DNA of 64,000 nt from Frankineae bacterium MT45 (GCA_900100325.1 LT629697.1:1302001-1366000), one strand, 5' to 3'. Numbered from the stretch's first letter, positions 27,329 through 35,474 are shown. Translations and numbers: made by a program. Notes: generated by a model not told the origin, from the sequence alone.

Positions 27329-28057
27329 GTGAGGACCGTAACGCCCGTTGAAGCGGTCGCGCCTCAGCGGATCCTTGGGTTACCGCCCGAGGCCCCCGGC
27401 GATGAGCCAGCTGAGAAAGTCTCTAGAAAGCGCTGGATTCAGCGCGGCCGCCATCTGAGACTGGTGTTGGTACTCACAGCCGTCGTCGGGCTCATGGCGA
27501 CGCTGTACGGCGTCAAGATGGCCCGAAACGCTCCCGGTGTCTTCTTCGCGCAGACGCAGGTCCGGTTCGTGGCGCCGCTGAGCACGGCCAATCCGAACGG
27601 CCTGAACGTCTCCACCGACAGCTTGGTGAGCGCCGCCGGCGTGGTCGCCAAGATAGTCGAGCCGAACCCGCTGCCGCCGCCGAACGACGAGAGCATCACG
27701 ATTGTCGGGATGGGGGTGCGCGATGGCTGGTCGGTGACCCTTCCCCGGTCTGGGAATCAGTTCGCGTTCGACTATCACGAACCGTGGCTCGATGTGCAGG
27801 TTGTCGGCCCCGACCCGGACGGGGTGTCGGCCCAGATGAGCGTGCTGCTGACCCGCATCACCACGGTTCTGACCAGCATCGAGCACGAGCAGCACGTGAG
27901 TCCCGTCAACATGATCCGGACGAAGCTCGTCCCGGAGGGGACACCCACCGTCTACTACCTGCATGGCAGCCGGTCACGCTCGTCGCTGGCCGTCATCGTG
28001 ATCGGCATCGGGCTGACCTGTGCCGCCATGGCCCTGATCCGGAGATTCGCTCGCTAG
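27329..28057 (+). CDS. Second Wzz-like bitopic membrane protein
   Basis: 242 aa if started at GTG 27329. The frame extends to 27272, but that adds an unlikely Cys-containing leader. One transmembrane span near the N-terminus (LRLVLVLTAVVGLMATLYG), an extracytoplasmic domain of about 150 residues and a C-terminal span (LAVIVIGIGLTCAAMALI) give the N-in/C-in layout of Wzz proteins, although sequence similarity is weak. TATTGT at 27316-27321, 7 nt before the GTG, could drive leaderless transcription. It diverges from the Wzz gene and precedes a GT4 gene. Confidence 0.65.
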   Translation: MRTVTPVEAVAPQRILGLPPEAPGDEPAEKVSRKRWIQRGRHLRLVLVLTAVVGLMATLYGVKMARNAPGVFFAQTQVRFVAPLSTANPNGLNVSTDSLVSAAGVVAKIVEPNPLPPPNDESITIVGMGVRDGWSVTLPRSGNQFAFDYHEPWLDVQVVGPDPDGVSAQMSVLLTRITTVLTSIEHEQHVSPVNMIRTKLVPEGTPTVYYLHGSRSRSSLAVIVIGIGLTCAAMALIRRFAR

Positions 28058-28114
28058 GCTGCTACCGGAGATCACATCCACCGCACAGAACAGTCGGCAA
28101 GGGGAGCAGCGCAG

Positions 28115-29452
28115 ATGGGTGCACGGCGGCGACGAGTACTGATAATCGTTCAGAATCTGCCGGTGCCCTTGGACCGGCGGGTGTGGCTGGAGTGCCAGGC
28201 GCTGCGGGATGTCGGGGTCGGCGTCTCGGTGATCTGCCCCAAGGGCCCGGGCGACCCGTTCATGCAGGAGATCGACGGCGTCCGCATCTACAAGTACCCG
28301 CCGCCGCCGGCCGCCTCCGGCGTGCTCGGCTACCTCTACGAGTTCACCTACTGCTGGCTGGTGACGGCCCTTCTGTCGATTCTGGTGGCAGTCCGCGACG
28401 GGTTTGGTGCGGTTCAGGCCTGCAACCCGCCGGACACCTACTGGGCGCTCGCCCTGCTCTACCGCCCGTTCGGGAAGCGCTTCGTCTACGACCAGCACGA
28501 TCTCAACCCTGAGGTCTTCCTCTCCCGGTTCGGGGCGCCCAAGTCGACGGGGGCGCGCGTGCAGTTCGGGCTGCTGCGCTGGTTGGAGTCGATGACCTAC
28601 CGCACCGCGCACGAGGTCATCTCGACCAATGAGTCCTACCGCAGCATCGCGCTGACCCGCGGGAAGCGTGATCCGCGCACGGTGACGGTCGTGCGCAGCG
28701 GACCCGACACCAGCGTGATGCGCCCGGTCGAGCCCGTCCCCGCACTGCGGGCCGGCAAGGAGCGACTGGCCGTCTACCTGGGCATCATGGGCCCCCAGGA
28801 CGGCGTCGACCAGGCACTGCGGGCCTTTGTTGAACTCGTCCACCGACGGGGTCGCAAGGACTGCCACTTCGCGCTGCTCGGCTTCGGTGACTGCCTGGAC
28901 GAGCTGAAAGAACTGGCCGCAGAACTCGACGTCGACGAGTACGTGACCTTCACCGGACGGGTCGGCGCGTCCGAGATCGCCGACTACCTGTCGACGGCCG
29001 ACATCGGGATCTGCCCGGACCCGAAGAGTCCGCTCAACGACGTGTCCACCATGAACAAGACCATGGAGTACATGGCGTACTGCTTGCCGGTGATCAGCTT
29101 CGACCTGGTCGAGACGCGGGTCTCCGCGGCGGAGTCGGCGATCTACCTTCCTTCCGGTGACCTGGCCGCCTTCGCCGCGGCCTGGGAACTGCTGTTGGAT
29201 GACCCGGCCGAACGGGCCCGGCGTGGGGCGCTGGCCCGCACCCGGGTCGCCGCCGAACTCGACTGGGCTCCGCAGCGCGACCAGTATGTGCGCGTCTGGC
29301 AGCGGGTTCTCGGTCTGCCCCAGGTTGGGTATCCGGTCGACGAGCAGGCACTGGCTGCCCAGAACGCTCGCACCGAAGACGCCCGCGGACGGCGTTACAT
29401 TCCGCTGGACGATCCGGCCCGGCTCGCCGACTTCATCCAGCATCGGGCCTGA
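28115..29452 (+). CDS. Glycosyltransferase family 4 (GT-B)
   Basis: 445 aa, ATG with GGGGAG about 8 nt upstream. The N-terminal domain has LIIVQNLPVPLDRRVWLE and VYDQHDLNPE, typical of a GT4 subgroup common in actinobacterial exopolysaccharide loci. The donor domain has VYLGIMGPQDGVDQAL, GICPDPKSPLNDVST and KTMEYMAYCLPVISF. It is probably a cytoplasmic sugar transferase acting on the lipid-linked repeat. It ends region 1; a hairpin follows about 30 nt downstream. Confidence 0.83.
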   Translation: MGARRRRVLIIVQNLPVPLDRRVWLECQALRDVGVGVSVICPKGPGDPFMQEIDGVRIYKYPPPPAASGVLGYLYEFTYCWLVTALLSILVAVRDGFGAVQACNPPDTYWALALLYRPFGKRFVYDQHDLNPEVFLSRFGAPKSTGARVQFGLLRWLESMTYRTAHEVISTNESYRSIALTRGKRDPRTVTVVRSGPDTSVMRPVEPVPALRAGKERLAVYLGIMGPQDGVDQALRAFVELVHRRGRKDCHFALLGFGDCLDELKELAAELDVDEYVTFTGRVGASEIADYLSTADIGICPDPKSPLNDVSTMNKTMEYMAYCLPVISFDLVETRVSAAESAIYLPSGDLAAFAAAWELLLDDPAERARRGALARTRVAAELDWAPQRDQYVRVWQRVLGLPQVGYPVDEQALAAQNARTEDARGRRYIPLDDPARLADFIQHRA

Positions 29453-29483
29453 CCGCAGAGGAAGTCGGCGCGCCGTTAGCGCG

Positions 29484-29541
29484 GCTTTGTAGCCCGAAGT
29501 TGCGTTTACCGCGTCGAAATCGGTAGTTCAGGCTACAAAGC
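29484..29541. repeat. Widely spaced inverted repeat downstream of glycosyltransferase
   Basis: GCTTTGTAGCC (29484-29494) and GGCTACAAAGC (29531-29541) are perfect 11-bp complements, extendable to 15 bp with one mismatch. They enclose 36 nt that also contains short GCG-rich complements. It may be a terminator or a small mobile or REP-like element. No flanking direct repeat is evident. Confidence 0.45.
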
Positions 29542-29709
29542 GAGACTCCGCCGGCGGCTGACTTCATCGGATTGTGGTGCTGCTTCGCGCCCGTGCCTGA
29601 ATCTGAGCGGCGGCCCGGTGTTTGCCATTCTTCCGGATTGGGAACCACACTGCTGGCGTCGCGCGACCCACTGGGGGATCGTCCAAGCGCCGGATGTCGA
29701 GGATTAGTC

Positions 29710-30252
29710 GTGAAAACCTTGTTGATCGTTATCGTCGCAGTGGTCATCGTCGCTCTGCTCGTCGCAGCGTTTGTGATGCCCAGCATGAAGCGGAAGACGG
29801 CCGAACGTAACCGTCTGGAGACTGAACGCAAGCAAGCCGAGGCTCGCGAGCACCTGTCGAAGGCCGAGGAGAGTGGCAAGCGCGCCGACTTGGAACGCGC
29901 TACGGCGCAGGAGCAGGTTGCCCGGGCTGAGCGGGAGCGGGCCGAGGTCGAGTTGCAGGCGCGTGAGCGCGAACGTGAGGCTCGCGAGCGTCTCGCCACG
30001 GCCGACGAGCACACCGCGGAGTCAGAGCGCCTTCGGGAGCGGGCCGTTGAACTCGATCCGAGCATTGCCGAGAATGCGGCAACCCCTGTGGCCAGCGAGG
30101 CAAGTTTTGATGGTCGTGACGCGAGTGTCGATGGTCGTGACGCGAGTGCCGATGGTCGCGAAGCAAGTGTCGATGGACATGAAGCGACGCTGGATGAGCG
30201 CAATCCCACCTACGCCGGCGCCGAGCCTCCTCAGGGATCTCATCGCGCCTGA
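29710..30252 (+). CDS. Membrane-anchored coiled-coil protein with 7-residue repeats
   Basis: 180 aa from GTG 29710; the open frame upstream to 29572 has no export or conserved features. One N-terminal transmembrane helix (LLIVIVAVVIVALLVAAFVM, about 4-23) is followed by a highly charged Glu/Arg/Ala coiled coil (about 28-115) and a C-terminal tail with four DGRDASV-like heptads. I do not recognise a family. It could be a cytoplasmic scaffold tethered to the membrane. It converges on arr with only 8 nt between stop codons. Confidence 0.7.
   Translation: MKTLLIVIVAVVIVALLVAAFVMPSMKRKTAERNRLETERKQAEAREHLSKAEESGKRADLERATAQEQVARAERERAEVELQAREREREARERLATADEHTAESERLRERAVELDPSIAENAATPVASEASFDGRDASVDGRDASADGREASVDGHEATLDERNPTYAGAEPPQGSHRA
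30109..30192 (+). repeat. Four imperfect 21-bp tandem repeats (coding)
   Basis: Units begin at 30109, 30130, 30151 and 30172 with core GATGGTCGTGACGCGAGTGT. They keep the reading frame and encode DGRDASV-like heptads. Copies 1 and 2 differ by one base; copy 4 is the most diverged. Confidence 0.85.
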
Positions 30253-30260
30253 CCCGGCGG

Positions 30261-30671
30261 TTAGTTGATGATCTCCCCGCGTTCCTCGTGGAGGATCGCC
30301 GAAAGTCTGTCGCGCCAGGCCTGCAGATCGCCCGGGCTTAACCGCTTCCAATCGGTCACTTCGTCGATGATCCGGAGCGGATCTCGGCTCCGATAGGACC
30401 GGGTGGGGTTGCCGGGGAACTTCTTGTCGGTCACATTCGGGTCGTTCTCGAACTCCCCGGTTGGCTCGACGAGGTAAACGCGGGGAGCACCGTCACCGGC
30501 CGCGAGTTCGGCGGCGAGCCCGGCACCATCAGGCAGCGCGGTGAAGTAGATGTGGTTCATGACGATCTCCGGGCGGTAGTTCGACCGGAAGCCAGCGGTG
30601 AGCAACTCGCCCGTCTTCAAGTCGGCTTTCGTGCCGTGGAAGAAAGGGCCTTCGTCGAGTTTCGCGTTCAC
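30261..30671 (-). CDS. arr: Rifamycin ADP-ribosyltransferase
   Basis: 136 aa, GTG start at 30671. The sequence aligns by eye throughout with the Arr family: FFHGTKADL, MNHIYFTA, VYLVEPTGEFENDPNVTDK and FPGNPTRSYRSRDP. The three functional residues known from mycobacterial Arr (His19, Tyr49, Asp84) correspond to H12, Y42 and D77, each offset by exactly 7. It should transfer ADP-ribose from NAD+ to rifamycins and inactivate them in the cytoplasm. It is the last gene of a probable four-gene operon with a VOC protein, regulator and membrane protein. It looks chromosomal, with no integron or IS signs. Confidence 0.93.
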   Translation of the reverse strand: MNAKLDEGPFFHGTKADLKTGELLTAGFRSNYRPEIVMNHIYFTALPDGAGLAAELAAGDGAPRVYLVEPTGEFENDPNVTDKKFPGNPTRSYRSRDPLRIIDEVTDWKRLSPGDLQAWRDRLSAILHEERGEIIN

Positions 30672-30728
30672 GACAGCAAGCTTACGAGCTGGGGCAGGGC
30701 CGCCAATGCCACTTGCGCGAGGAGCGCG

Positions 30729-31169
30729 CTAGCCGATCCGCTCGGCGAGGGATACGACGATTCCCTCGGGCCCACGGACGTAGGCCATCAGCCAGCTGTT
30801 CTCGTGTTGCCCGATACCGCCGACCAGCTCGTAGCCATCTGCGGCCAAGCCCTCGATCGTCGCCCGCAGGTCAGTGATCTCGAAGCAGACGTTCCGAAGA
30901 CCGAGTTCGTTCGCCATGGCGTTGGGTGAGCCGAGCACGTAGTCGGGCCTGATGAAGCGGGCCAACTCCAGCGCAGTTCCTCCGCCCGGCGGCCGCAGCA
31001 TGACTATCTCGGTTCGTGAGTTCGGGATCCCGCAGACGGTATCCAGGAACTCGCCCTCGACGAAGGTGCGCCCCTCGACCTCCAAACCCAGCCGGACGAA
31101 GAACGCCGTCGCCTGGTCGAGGTCGTCCACGGTGATCCCGACATGATCAAAGGACTTGATGGTTGCCAC
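30729..31169 (-). CDS. VOC/glyoxalase-superfamily protein
   Basis: 146 aa, GTG start. Two beta-alpha-beta-beta-beta modules are visible: DHVGITVDDLDQATAFF with TEIVML, then LRNVCFEITDLRATI and YVRGPEGIVVSLAERI. The likely metal ligands are the early His (H9) and a Glu in each half, as in glyoxalase, dioxygenase and antibiotic-binding members. The substrate is unknown. It is 44 nt downstream of the regulator gene and 57 nt upstream of arr on the same strand, so a role in resistance or detoxification is plausible. Confidence 0.82.
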   Translation of the reverse strand: MATIKSFDHVGITVDDLDQATAFFVRLGLEVEGRTFVEGEFLDTVCGIPNSRTEIVMLRPPGGGTALELARFIRPDYVLGSPNAMANELGLRNVCFEITDLRATIEGLAADGYELVGGIGQHENSWLMAYVRGPEGIVVSLAERIG

Positions 31170-31213
31170 GCCTCTATCCTGCCTCTTCGTCCGTATTCAT
31201 CGGGTGATCGCGC

Positions 31214-31501
31214 TCAGTCGACGACGTCGATGAGCCGGCGCAGTGCCGTGACGTGTTCGCGCAGTGCTTTCCGCCCGGCGTTGGTGAGACCGATCCACGT
31301 CGTGCGCCGCCCCGCCTCCACGCCCTTGCGCGTCCGCACGTAGCCCGCGTCGGCCAGGGCCGAGATGTGCTTGGAGAGGACCGAGTCGCTCACGTCGAGA
31401 ATCTCCCGGAGCGTGGCGAACTCGGCCTCCGTCACCGCGGATAGCGTGGTGACGACCTGCAGTCGGGCCGGGGGGTGGATCACCGGGTCGAGGCCGGCCA
31501 T
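31214..31501 (-). CDS. Winged-helix transcriptional regulator (HTH_34, MarR/ArsR-like)
   Basis: 95 aa from ATG 31501, which overlaps the membrane-protein stop by 1 nt (TGATG). It begins LDPVIHPPARLQVVTTL and has a recognition helix DSVLSKHISALADAGYV and a wing GRRTTWIGLTNAGRKAL, matching the small winged-helix family PF13601. These proteins usually repress their own operon as dimers. The twin palindromes at 32056-32102 at the head of this operon are the obvious candidate binding sites. Confidence 0.85.
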   Translation of the reverse strand: MAGLDPVIHPPARLQVVTTLSAVTEAEFATLREILDVSDSVLSKHISALADAGYVRTRKGVEAGRRTTWIGLTNAGRKALREHVTALRRLIDVVD

Positions 31502-32064
31502 CAGCCTGCAATCAGCAGCACGGCGAGCCCGGCAACCGCGACGACGGCGAGCGCGACGAGCACCCGTGACGACGCACCGCCGGCACGGGGTGCAGGGTCG
31601 AGTTGATAGGCATGCCACCACCGCACGACGCCGTATGCGTAGCCGACTCCTCCAACCCCCGACGCCACCGCGACCAGCCACCAGCGGGAAGCGAAGGCGG
31701 CCCAGGTCGCGACCCCGATCGCGGCCACGTAGATCAGAGTCGAGGTGATGGCACTTCCAAGGACGATCTGGCTGGCCAGACCGTCGACCTTAACGCCATT
31801 GGTGCGCCGGAACTGCCGGAGCAGGAGCGCGGCCACGGCGAGGAAGAATGCCACCCCGGCCAGCGCGACGACGAGACCGGCGGGCGTCTGGCTGGCGATG
31901 CCGAAGGCGGCGGTTCCCACTTGGACCGCGATGGCTGCGGCCAGCTTCGGGTAGAAGCCGGTAGGCAGACGCAGGCTCGCGGCCAGTCGCTGACGCGTCT
32001 GGTTGGCAACCGCGAGAGCCGAGCCAGGGTCGTCCGGGTTCTCTGGTGCTTGATTACTTTCCAT
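31501..32064 (-). CDS. Multi-pass membrane protein coupled to winged-helix regulator
   Basis: 187 aa, ATG at 32064. About five hydrophobic segments follow a 35-residue cytoplasmic tail (YPKLAAAIAVQVGTAAFGI; GLVVALAGVAFFLAVAALLL; IVLGSAITSTLIYVAAIGV; WWLVAVASGVGGVGYAYGV; VLVALAVVAVAGLAVLL). I do not recognise the family. Its start codon lies inside the first operator palindrome and a TAACTT -10-like box ends 6 nt before it, so the mRNA is probably leaderless. It is the first gene of the operon ending in arr. Confidence 0.75.
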   Translation of the reverse strand: MESNQAPENPDDPGSALAVANQTRQRLAASLRLPTGFYPKLAAAIAVQVGTAAFGIASQTPAGLVVALAGVAFFLAVAALLLRQFRRTNGVKVDGLASQIVLGSAITSTLIYVAAIGVATWAAFASRWWLVAVASGVGGVGYAYGVVRWWHAYQLDPAPRAGGASSRVLVALAVVAVAGLAVLLIAG

Positions 32065-32102
32065 ATTGGAAAGTTACATCGATACTTTCCAATTTGGCAA
32101 GT
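32056..32102 (-). promoter_or_regulatory. Twin palindromic operators overlapping a leaderless promoter
   Basis: ACTTTCCA-TAT-TGGAAAGT (32056-32074) is a perfect 8-bp-arm palindrome. A second copy, ACTTTCCA-ATT-TGGCAAGT (32084-32102), has one mismatch and starts 28 bp away. On the minus strand TTGCCA and TAACTT, 18 nt apart, fit -35 and -10 boxes; the -10 ends 6 nt before the ATG at 32064. A bound repressor would cover the promoter and the start codon. Confidence 0.7.
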
Positions 32103-32119
32103 ACTCTGCGGCGTCGGGT

Positions 32120-32728
32120 TCAGGCAGCGAGTTCGGAGAGGAACTCCTTCGCCGACAGCGGTCGCGAAAACATCGGGAAGTCGTACTTGATCGCGTTGTC
32201 GTGCTCCTCGACCGACGTGCCGGCGACGCAGTCGGTCAGCGTGAGAACCTGGTATCCGTTCTCATAGCCGCTGCGCATCGTCGACTCGACGCAGCAGTTG
32301 GTCAGGAATCCACCGAGCACCAGGGTGGTGATTCCCTTACTGCGCAGCATGAAATCCAGGTTCGTGCTCGCGAACGTGTCCAAGCCGCGCTTGCCCTCGA
32401 CGAGAATATCGCCGGGCTGTGGCGCCAGACTGTCCACGATCGCCGCGCCCCAGGTGCCCTTCACGAAGGCGTTGCCGTCCACGACACCTTTGAGAATGCC
32501 GTACGGATGCTGGGTGATCTCGTTGTACCCGGATGCGAAGGTGATCGGTGCGTGCATGATCGTCACGCCGGCGTCGCGGGCCGCCTGGACCACCTCGCGG
32601 GTGTTGGCCAGCATGCCGGTCCGGTCCATCACATCGGCCACGGCGCCGTGGAGCACGCCGCCCTCGCTGACGAACTCGTTCTGATACTCGATGAGAACCA
32701 GCGCAGTGGTCTTCGGATCGATCGTCAT
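32120..32728 (-). CDS. Cysteine hydrolase, isochorismatase-like family
   Basis: 202 aa from ATG 32728, with AGAGAGG about 8 nt upstream. The family catalytic triad can be traced: an acidic residue in LIEYQNEF (E14, where most members have Asp), K113 in GKRGLD, and the nucleophile Cys in TNCCVEST (C146). Members hydrolyse amides such as nicotinamide, ureidoacrylate or N-carbamoyl compounds, or isochorismate; the substrate here is unknown. It transcribes toward the arr operon but is separated from it by the operator region, so it is probably a separate unit. Confidence 0.83.
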   Translation of the reverse strand: MTIDPKTTALVLIEYQNEFVSEGGVLHGAVADVMDRTGMLANTREVVQAARDAGVTIMHAPITFASGYNEITQHPYGILKGVVDGNAFVKGTWGAAIVDSLAPQPGDILVEGKRGLDTFASTNLDFMLRSKGITTLVLGGFLTNCCVESTMRSGYENGYQVLTLTDCVAGTSVEEHDNAIKYDFPMFSRPLSAKEFLSELAA

Positions 32729-32880
32729 CGGCTTGCCTCTCTCGCAGTGTGACCCGGACGCTCCGGACGATTCGACGCTAGTCCGGCACCCGGGCGCGAA
32801 CAAGGCGCTGCAGGGTTGGCCGGCCGGATTCCAAACACCTGGAAACCGCGAGCCGAAGTCGACCTAGTCACCCGTGCAGG

Positions 32881-33864
32881 ATGACCCGGCGGTCCGATGC
32901 ATCCCTGAGGATCGTTGACGTGACTGCTATCAAGGTGAACGTCGACAACTTCGCCCGCGCCGAGACAGATCGGATGTTTGCCGGTATTCAAGGCAATGCC
33001 GGGGGTGTGAATCGGTTTGAGCACAACCGGGTACCGGCGCCGATCGACCAGCAGACAGTGATCCGGATGAATCGGGACACGCTCTACAGCTTCGCGATCG
33101 TCAACATCGCCACCGGCGCCTCGATCACCATCCCCGACGCCGGAGAGCGCTACCTGTCGGTCATGGTCGTCAACGAGGACCACTACATCAACCGGGTCTT
33201 TCACGACCCTGGTACCTACGAGATCTCGGTCGACGAGTTCGGCACGCCATTCGTGGCGATCGTGGCCCGCACCCTCGTCGATCCTCGTGACCTTGACGAC
33301 CTGGCGGCGGTCGCGGCGATCCAGGACCAGCTCACCGTCACCGCGACCTCCGACGAGCCGTTCCAGTCGCCGGAGTACGACACGGTGAGTCTCGATCGCA
33401 CCCGCTCCGCGCTGCTGAGTCTGGCGACCGACATGGCCTCCTTCGAGCGCAGCTTCGGACCGCGAGACCTCGTCGATCCGGTGCATCACCTGGTCAGCAC
33501 TGCCGCCGGCTGGGGTGGCCTGCCGGACGCCGAGGCGACCTACGTCGGGGTGTCGCCGGGGTTGCCCGTCGGCGACTACACGCTCACCGTGGGCGACGAC
33601 GTTCCGGTCGATGGGTTCTGGTCCATCTCGGTGTACAACGCCGACGGCTTCTTCGAGCCCAACGACGCCGGTGCGTATAGCGTCAACAGCATCACCGCGG
33701 TGCGAAACAGCGACCGGACGGTCACCGTTCGCTTTGGCGGCAGCGGAGACGCGGCGCAGAATTCGCTGCCGATCACCGAGGGCTGGAACTACCTCGTACG
33801 TCTGTACCGGCCCCGCCCGGAGATCAGTTCCGGCGCCTGGACCTTCCCCGCCATCACGGGCTAG
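32881..33864 (+). CDS. DUF1254/DUF1214-domain protein
   Basis: 327 aa from ATG 32881; an in-frame GTG at 32920 with GAGG 9 nt upstream is an equally good start. The N-terminal half (VNRFEHNRVPAPIDQQ, MNRDTLYSFAIVNI) matches DUF1254. The C-terminal half (DGFWSISVYNADGFFEPN and a closing WNYLVRLYRP) matches DUF1214. No signal peptide is seen. The biochemical role of these paired beta-rich domains is not established. It diverges from the cysteine hydrolase gene. Confidence 0.8.
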   Translation: MTRRSDASLRIVDVTAIKVNVDNFARAETDRMFAGIQGNAGGVNRFEHNRVPAPIDQQTVIRMNRDTLYSFAIVNIATGASITIPDAGERYLSVMVVNEDHYINRVFHDPGTYEISVDEFGTPFVAIVARTLVDPRDLDDLAAVAAIQDQLTVTATSDEPFQSPEYDTVSLDRTRSALLSLATDMASFERSFGPRDLVDPVHHLVSTAAGWGGLPDAEATYVGVSPGLPVGDYTLTVGDDVPVDGFWSISVYNADGFFEPNDAGAYSVNSITAVRNSDRTVTVRFGGSGDAAQNSLPITEGWNYLVRLYRPRPEISSGAWTFPAITG

Positions 33865-33921
33865 AAGGCGCCCGATCCGCCCAGGGTTGCAGGAGTTCAG
33901 AGCGTCCGTCATCCTCTAGGC

Positions 33922-34395
33922 GTGACTCAGCCGCCCTCGATCCGCCCGCGCGACCGTGTGGAACTCGCCGGTGCGTTGATTCTGATTGCGGCCGGTGGCG
34001 GCGCGCTGAGCTATTGGCTGATCGGTGACCAGTCTTTCCCAGGCGGGGAGGACCATTTCTTCGGTCCGTATCAGGTCAATGTGACCCTTCTTCGCGTCCT
34101 CGGTGTCGTCGCCACACTTGGTTTTGTCTACGGCCTGGTGACGGTGGTCCGGCGGCAGCGGCAGCGGGCCTACTCAGTCGCTTGGATCGTGGCGGCGCTT
34201 GCGCTGATCGCCGCGGGTGCCGCCACCGGATTCTTCTGGCGTGTAGCCACGGCCACCGTCGTGGGCGCGAACATCGGCGCCGGCCTACTGTTCACTTTCG
34301 CGGCCTTCATGTGGTTCATAGCCGCGGTGGCACTCATGGTGGCTATCGGCCTTCAATATCAACTGAGTCACTCGCAGCCTCCCGCCCAGCACTGA
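33922..34395 (+). CDS. Four-span hypothetical membrane protein
   Basis: 157 aa, GTG start at 33922. Four hydrophobic segments are visible (LAGALILIAAGGGALSYWLI; VLGVVATLGFVYGLVTVV; AWIVAALALIAAGAATGFFW; LLFTFAAFMWFIAAVALMVA), with an extracytoplasmic loop FPGGEDHFFGPYQVN between the first two. I recognise no family or catalytic motif. It lies 57 nt downstream of the DUF1254 gene on the same strand and ends 14 nt from the convergent TolB-like gene. Confidence 0.68.
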   Translation: MTQPPSIRPRDRVELAGALILIAAGGGALSYWLIGDQSFPGGEDHFFGPYQVNVTLLRVLGVVATLGFVYGLVTVVRRQRQRAYSVAWIVAALALIAAGAATGFFWRVATATVVGANIGAGLLFTFAAFMWFIAAVALMVAIGLQYQLSHSQPPAQH

Positions 34396-34409
34396 GCCGA
34401 TCCGCGCGG

Positions 34410-35474
34410 TCAGCGGATGACGGCTGGTGACCAGGCCTGCGGGATGAGCAGCTTCGGGGTGCCGGTACCGTCCGCGTTCACCGACCAGACATCGTCGATC
34501 GCGGCCTGACCACCGGTACGGGGCAGGCCGTAGAGCACATGTGTGTTGTCCAGCCACTCGGCCTGATCGTCGACACTGCGGGTCTCGGCCAGCGGGGTGA
34601 CCACGCCGGTCGCGATGTCGTAGCTGACTAGCCGCCACTTGCCGGTAGAGAGATTCCCCCGCTGCTTGAAGACCAACTTGGTGCCGTCGGGCGAGAGCGA
34701 CGGGCACTCGGCGTCCTGATGCAGCGTCGTCACCGTGCGGGAAGCCAGATTCCCCCGCACCAGCCAGGTCTTCCCCGACCACTGCACAGTGGCGTAGAAG
34801 GTGTTGTCATCGGAGGCGAAGGTGACGCCCCAGTAGTTGCGGTCGACCGGTTTGATCGCCGCTCCGTCATGGATCAGCGTGAAGTCCTCCAGGCTGCCCA
34901 GGCTCGCGCCGCCGACCCTGGTCACCACCGTGCGCGTCGAGAAAGACGTGCCGGCGTAGGAGTCGCCCGAGATGAAGCTCGTGGTGGCGACGAGAGTGCC
35001 GTCCGGGGAGAGCCGGGTGCGGCTCGGGATGCCGGTGAGCTGAAGCGTCTGCGTGCTCTGCAGGTTGGCGTCGAGGACGTGCGCCGAATACGTCGTCACC
35101 ACCCCGATCTGCGAGGAGAGGCACGAGTAGTTCTTCTCCGTCGCGTACACCCGGTCGCACGAGGTGTCGGTGATGGCCCGCGGCCCAGCCGGGTCGTTGA
35201 GCGCAACCATCGAGACGAAGCCGTATTTGCTGCCCAGCGCGGTGTTGCGGAAGACGATCCGCGGGGACGCACTGATCGTCGCGACGCTGACCTGACTTAC
35301 TTTCGGGGCGCTGGCCACCAACGCCTTCTGATGATGGCGCGACGTCAGCAGGTATGTCCCGGCTCCGACGAGCGCGACGAAGCAGACGACGGCCAGGATG
35401 CTCAGGCGGAGTCGCAGGTTCGGTGTCTGCGCGGTCGGTGGGGCCGGCCGCGCCGGACGGGGCTTAGGCGGCAT
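34410..35474 (-). CDS. Membrane-anchored TolB/PD40-like beta-propeller protein
   Basis: 354 aa, ATG start. A Pro-rich cytoplasmic N-terminus and one transmembrane helix (LSILAVVCFVALVGAGTYLL, about 23-42) precede an extracytoplasmic domain with WD40-like/PD40 blades (TRLSPDGTLVATTS, CPSLSPDGTKLVFKQ, DDVWSVNADGTGTPKLL). A CDRV...CLSS Cys pair may form a disulfide. The start overlaps the MFS gene end by 11 nt, so the two are translationally coupled. A sensing or accessory role for the transporter is inferred from this coupling only. Confidence 0.78.
   Translation of the reverse strand: MPPKPRPARPAPPTAQTPNLRLRLSILAVVCFVALVGAGTYLLTSRHHQKALVASAPKVSQVSVATISASPRIVFRNTALGSKYGFVSMVALNDPAGPRAITDTSCDRVYATEKNYSCLSSQIGVVTTYSAHVLDANLQSTQTLQLTGIPSRTRLSPDGTLVATTSFISGDSYAGTSFSTRTVVTRVGGASLGSLEDFTLIHDGAAIKPVDRNYWGVTFASDDNTFYATVQWSGKTWLVRGNLASRTVTTLHQDAECPSLSPDGTKLVFKQRGNLSTGKWRLVSYDIATGVVTPLAETRSVDDQAEWLDNTHVLYGLPRTGGQAAIDDVWSVNADGTGTPKLLIPQAWSPAVIR

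Noticed and set aside
29572-29709. Upstream extension of the coiled-coil protein
   Set aside because: The TTG start lacks a ribosome binding site and the segment has no conserved character; GTG 29710 begins directly at the transmembrane helix.
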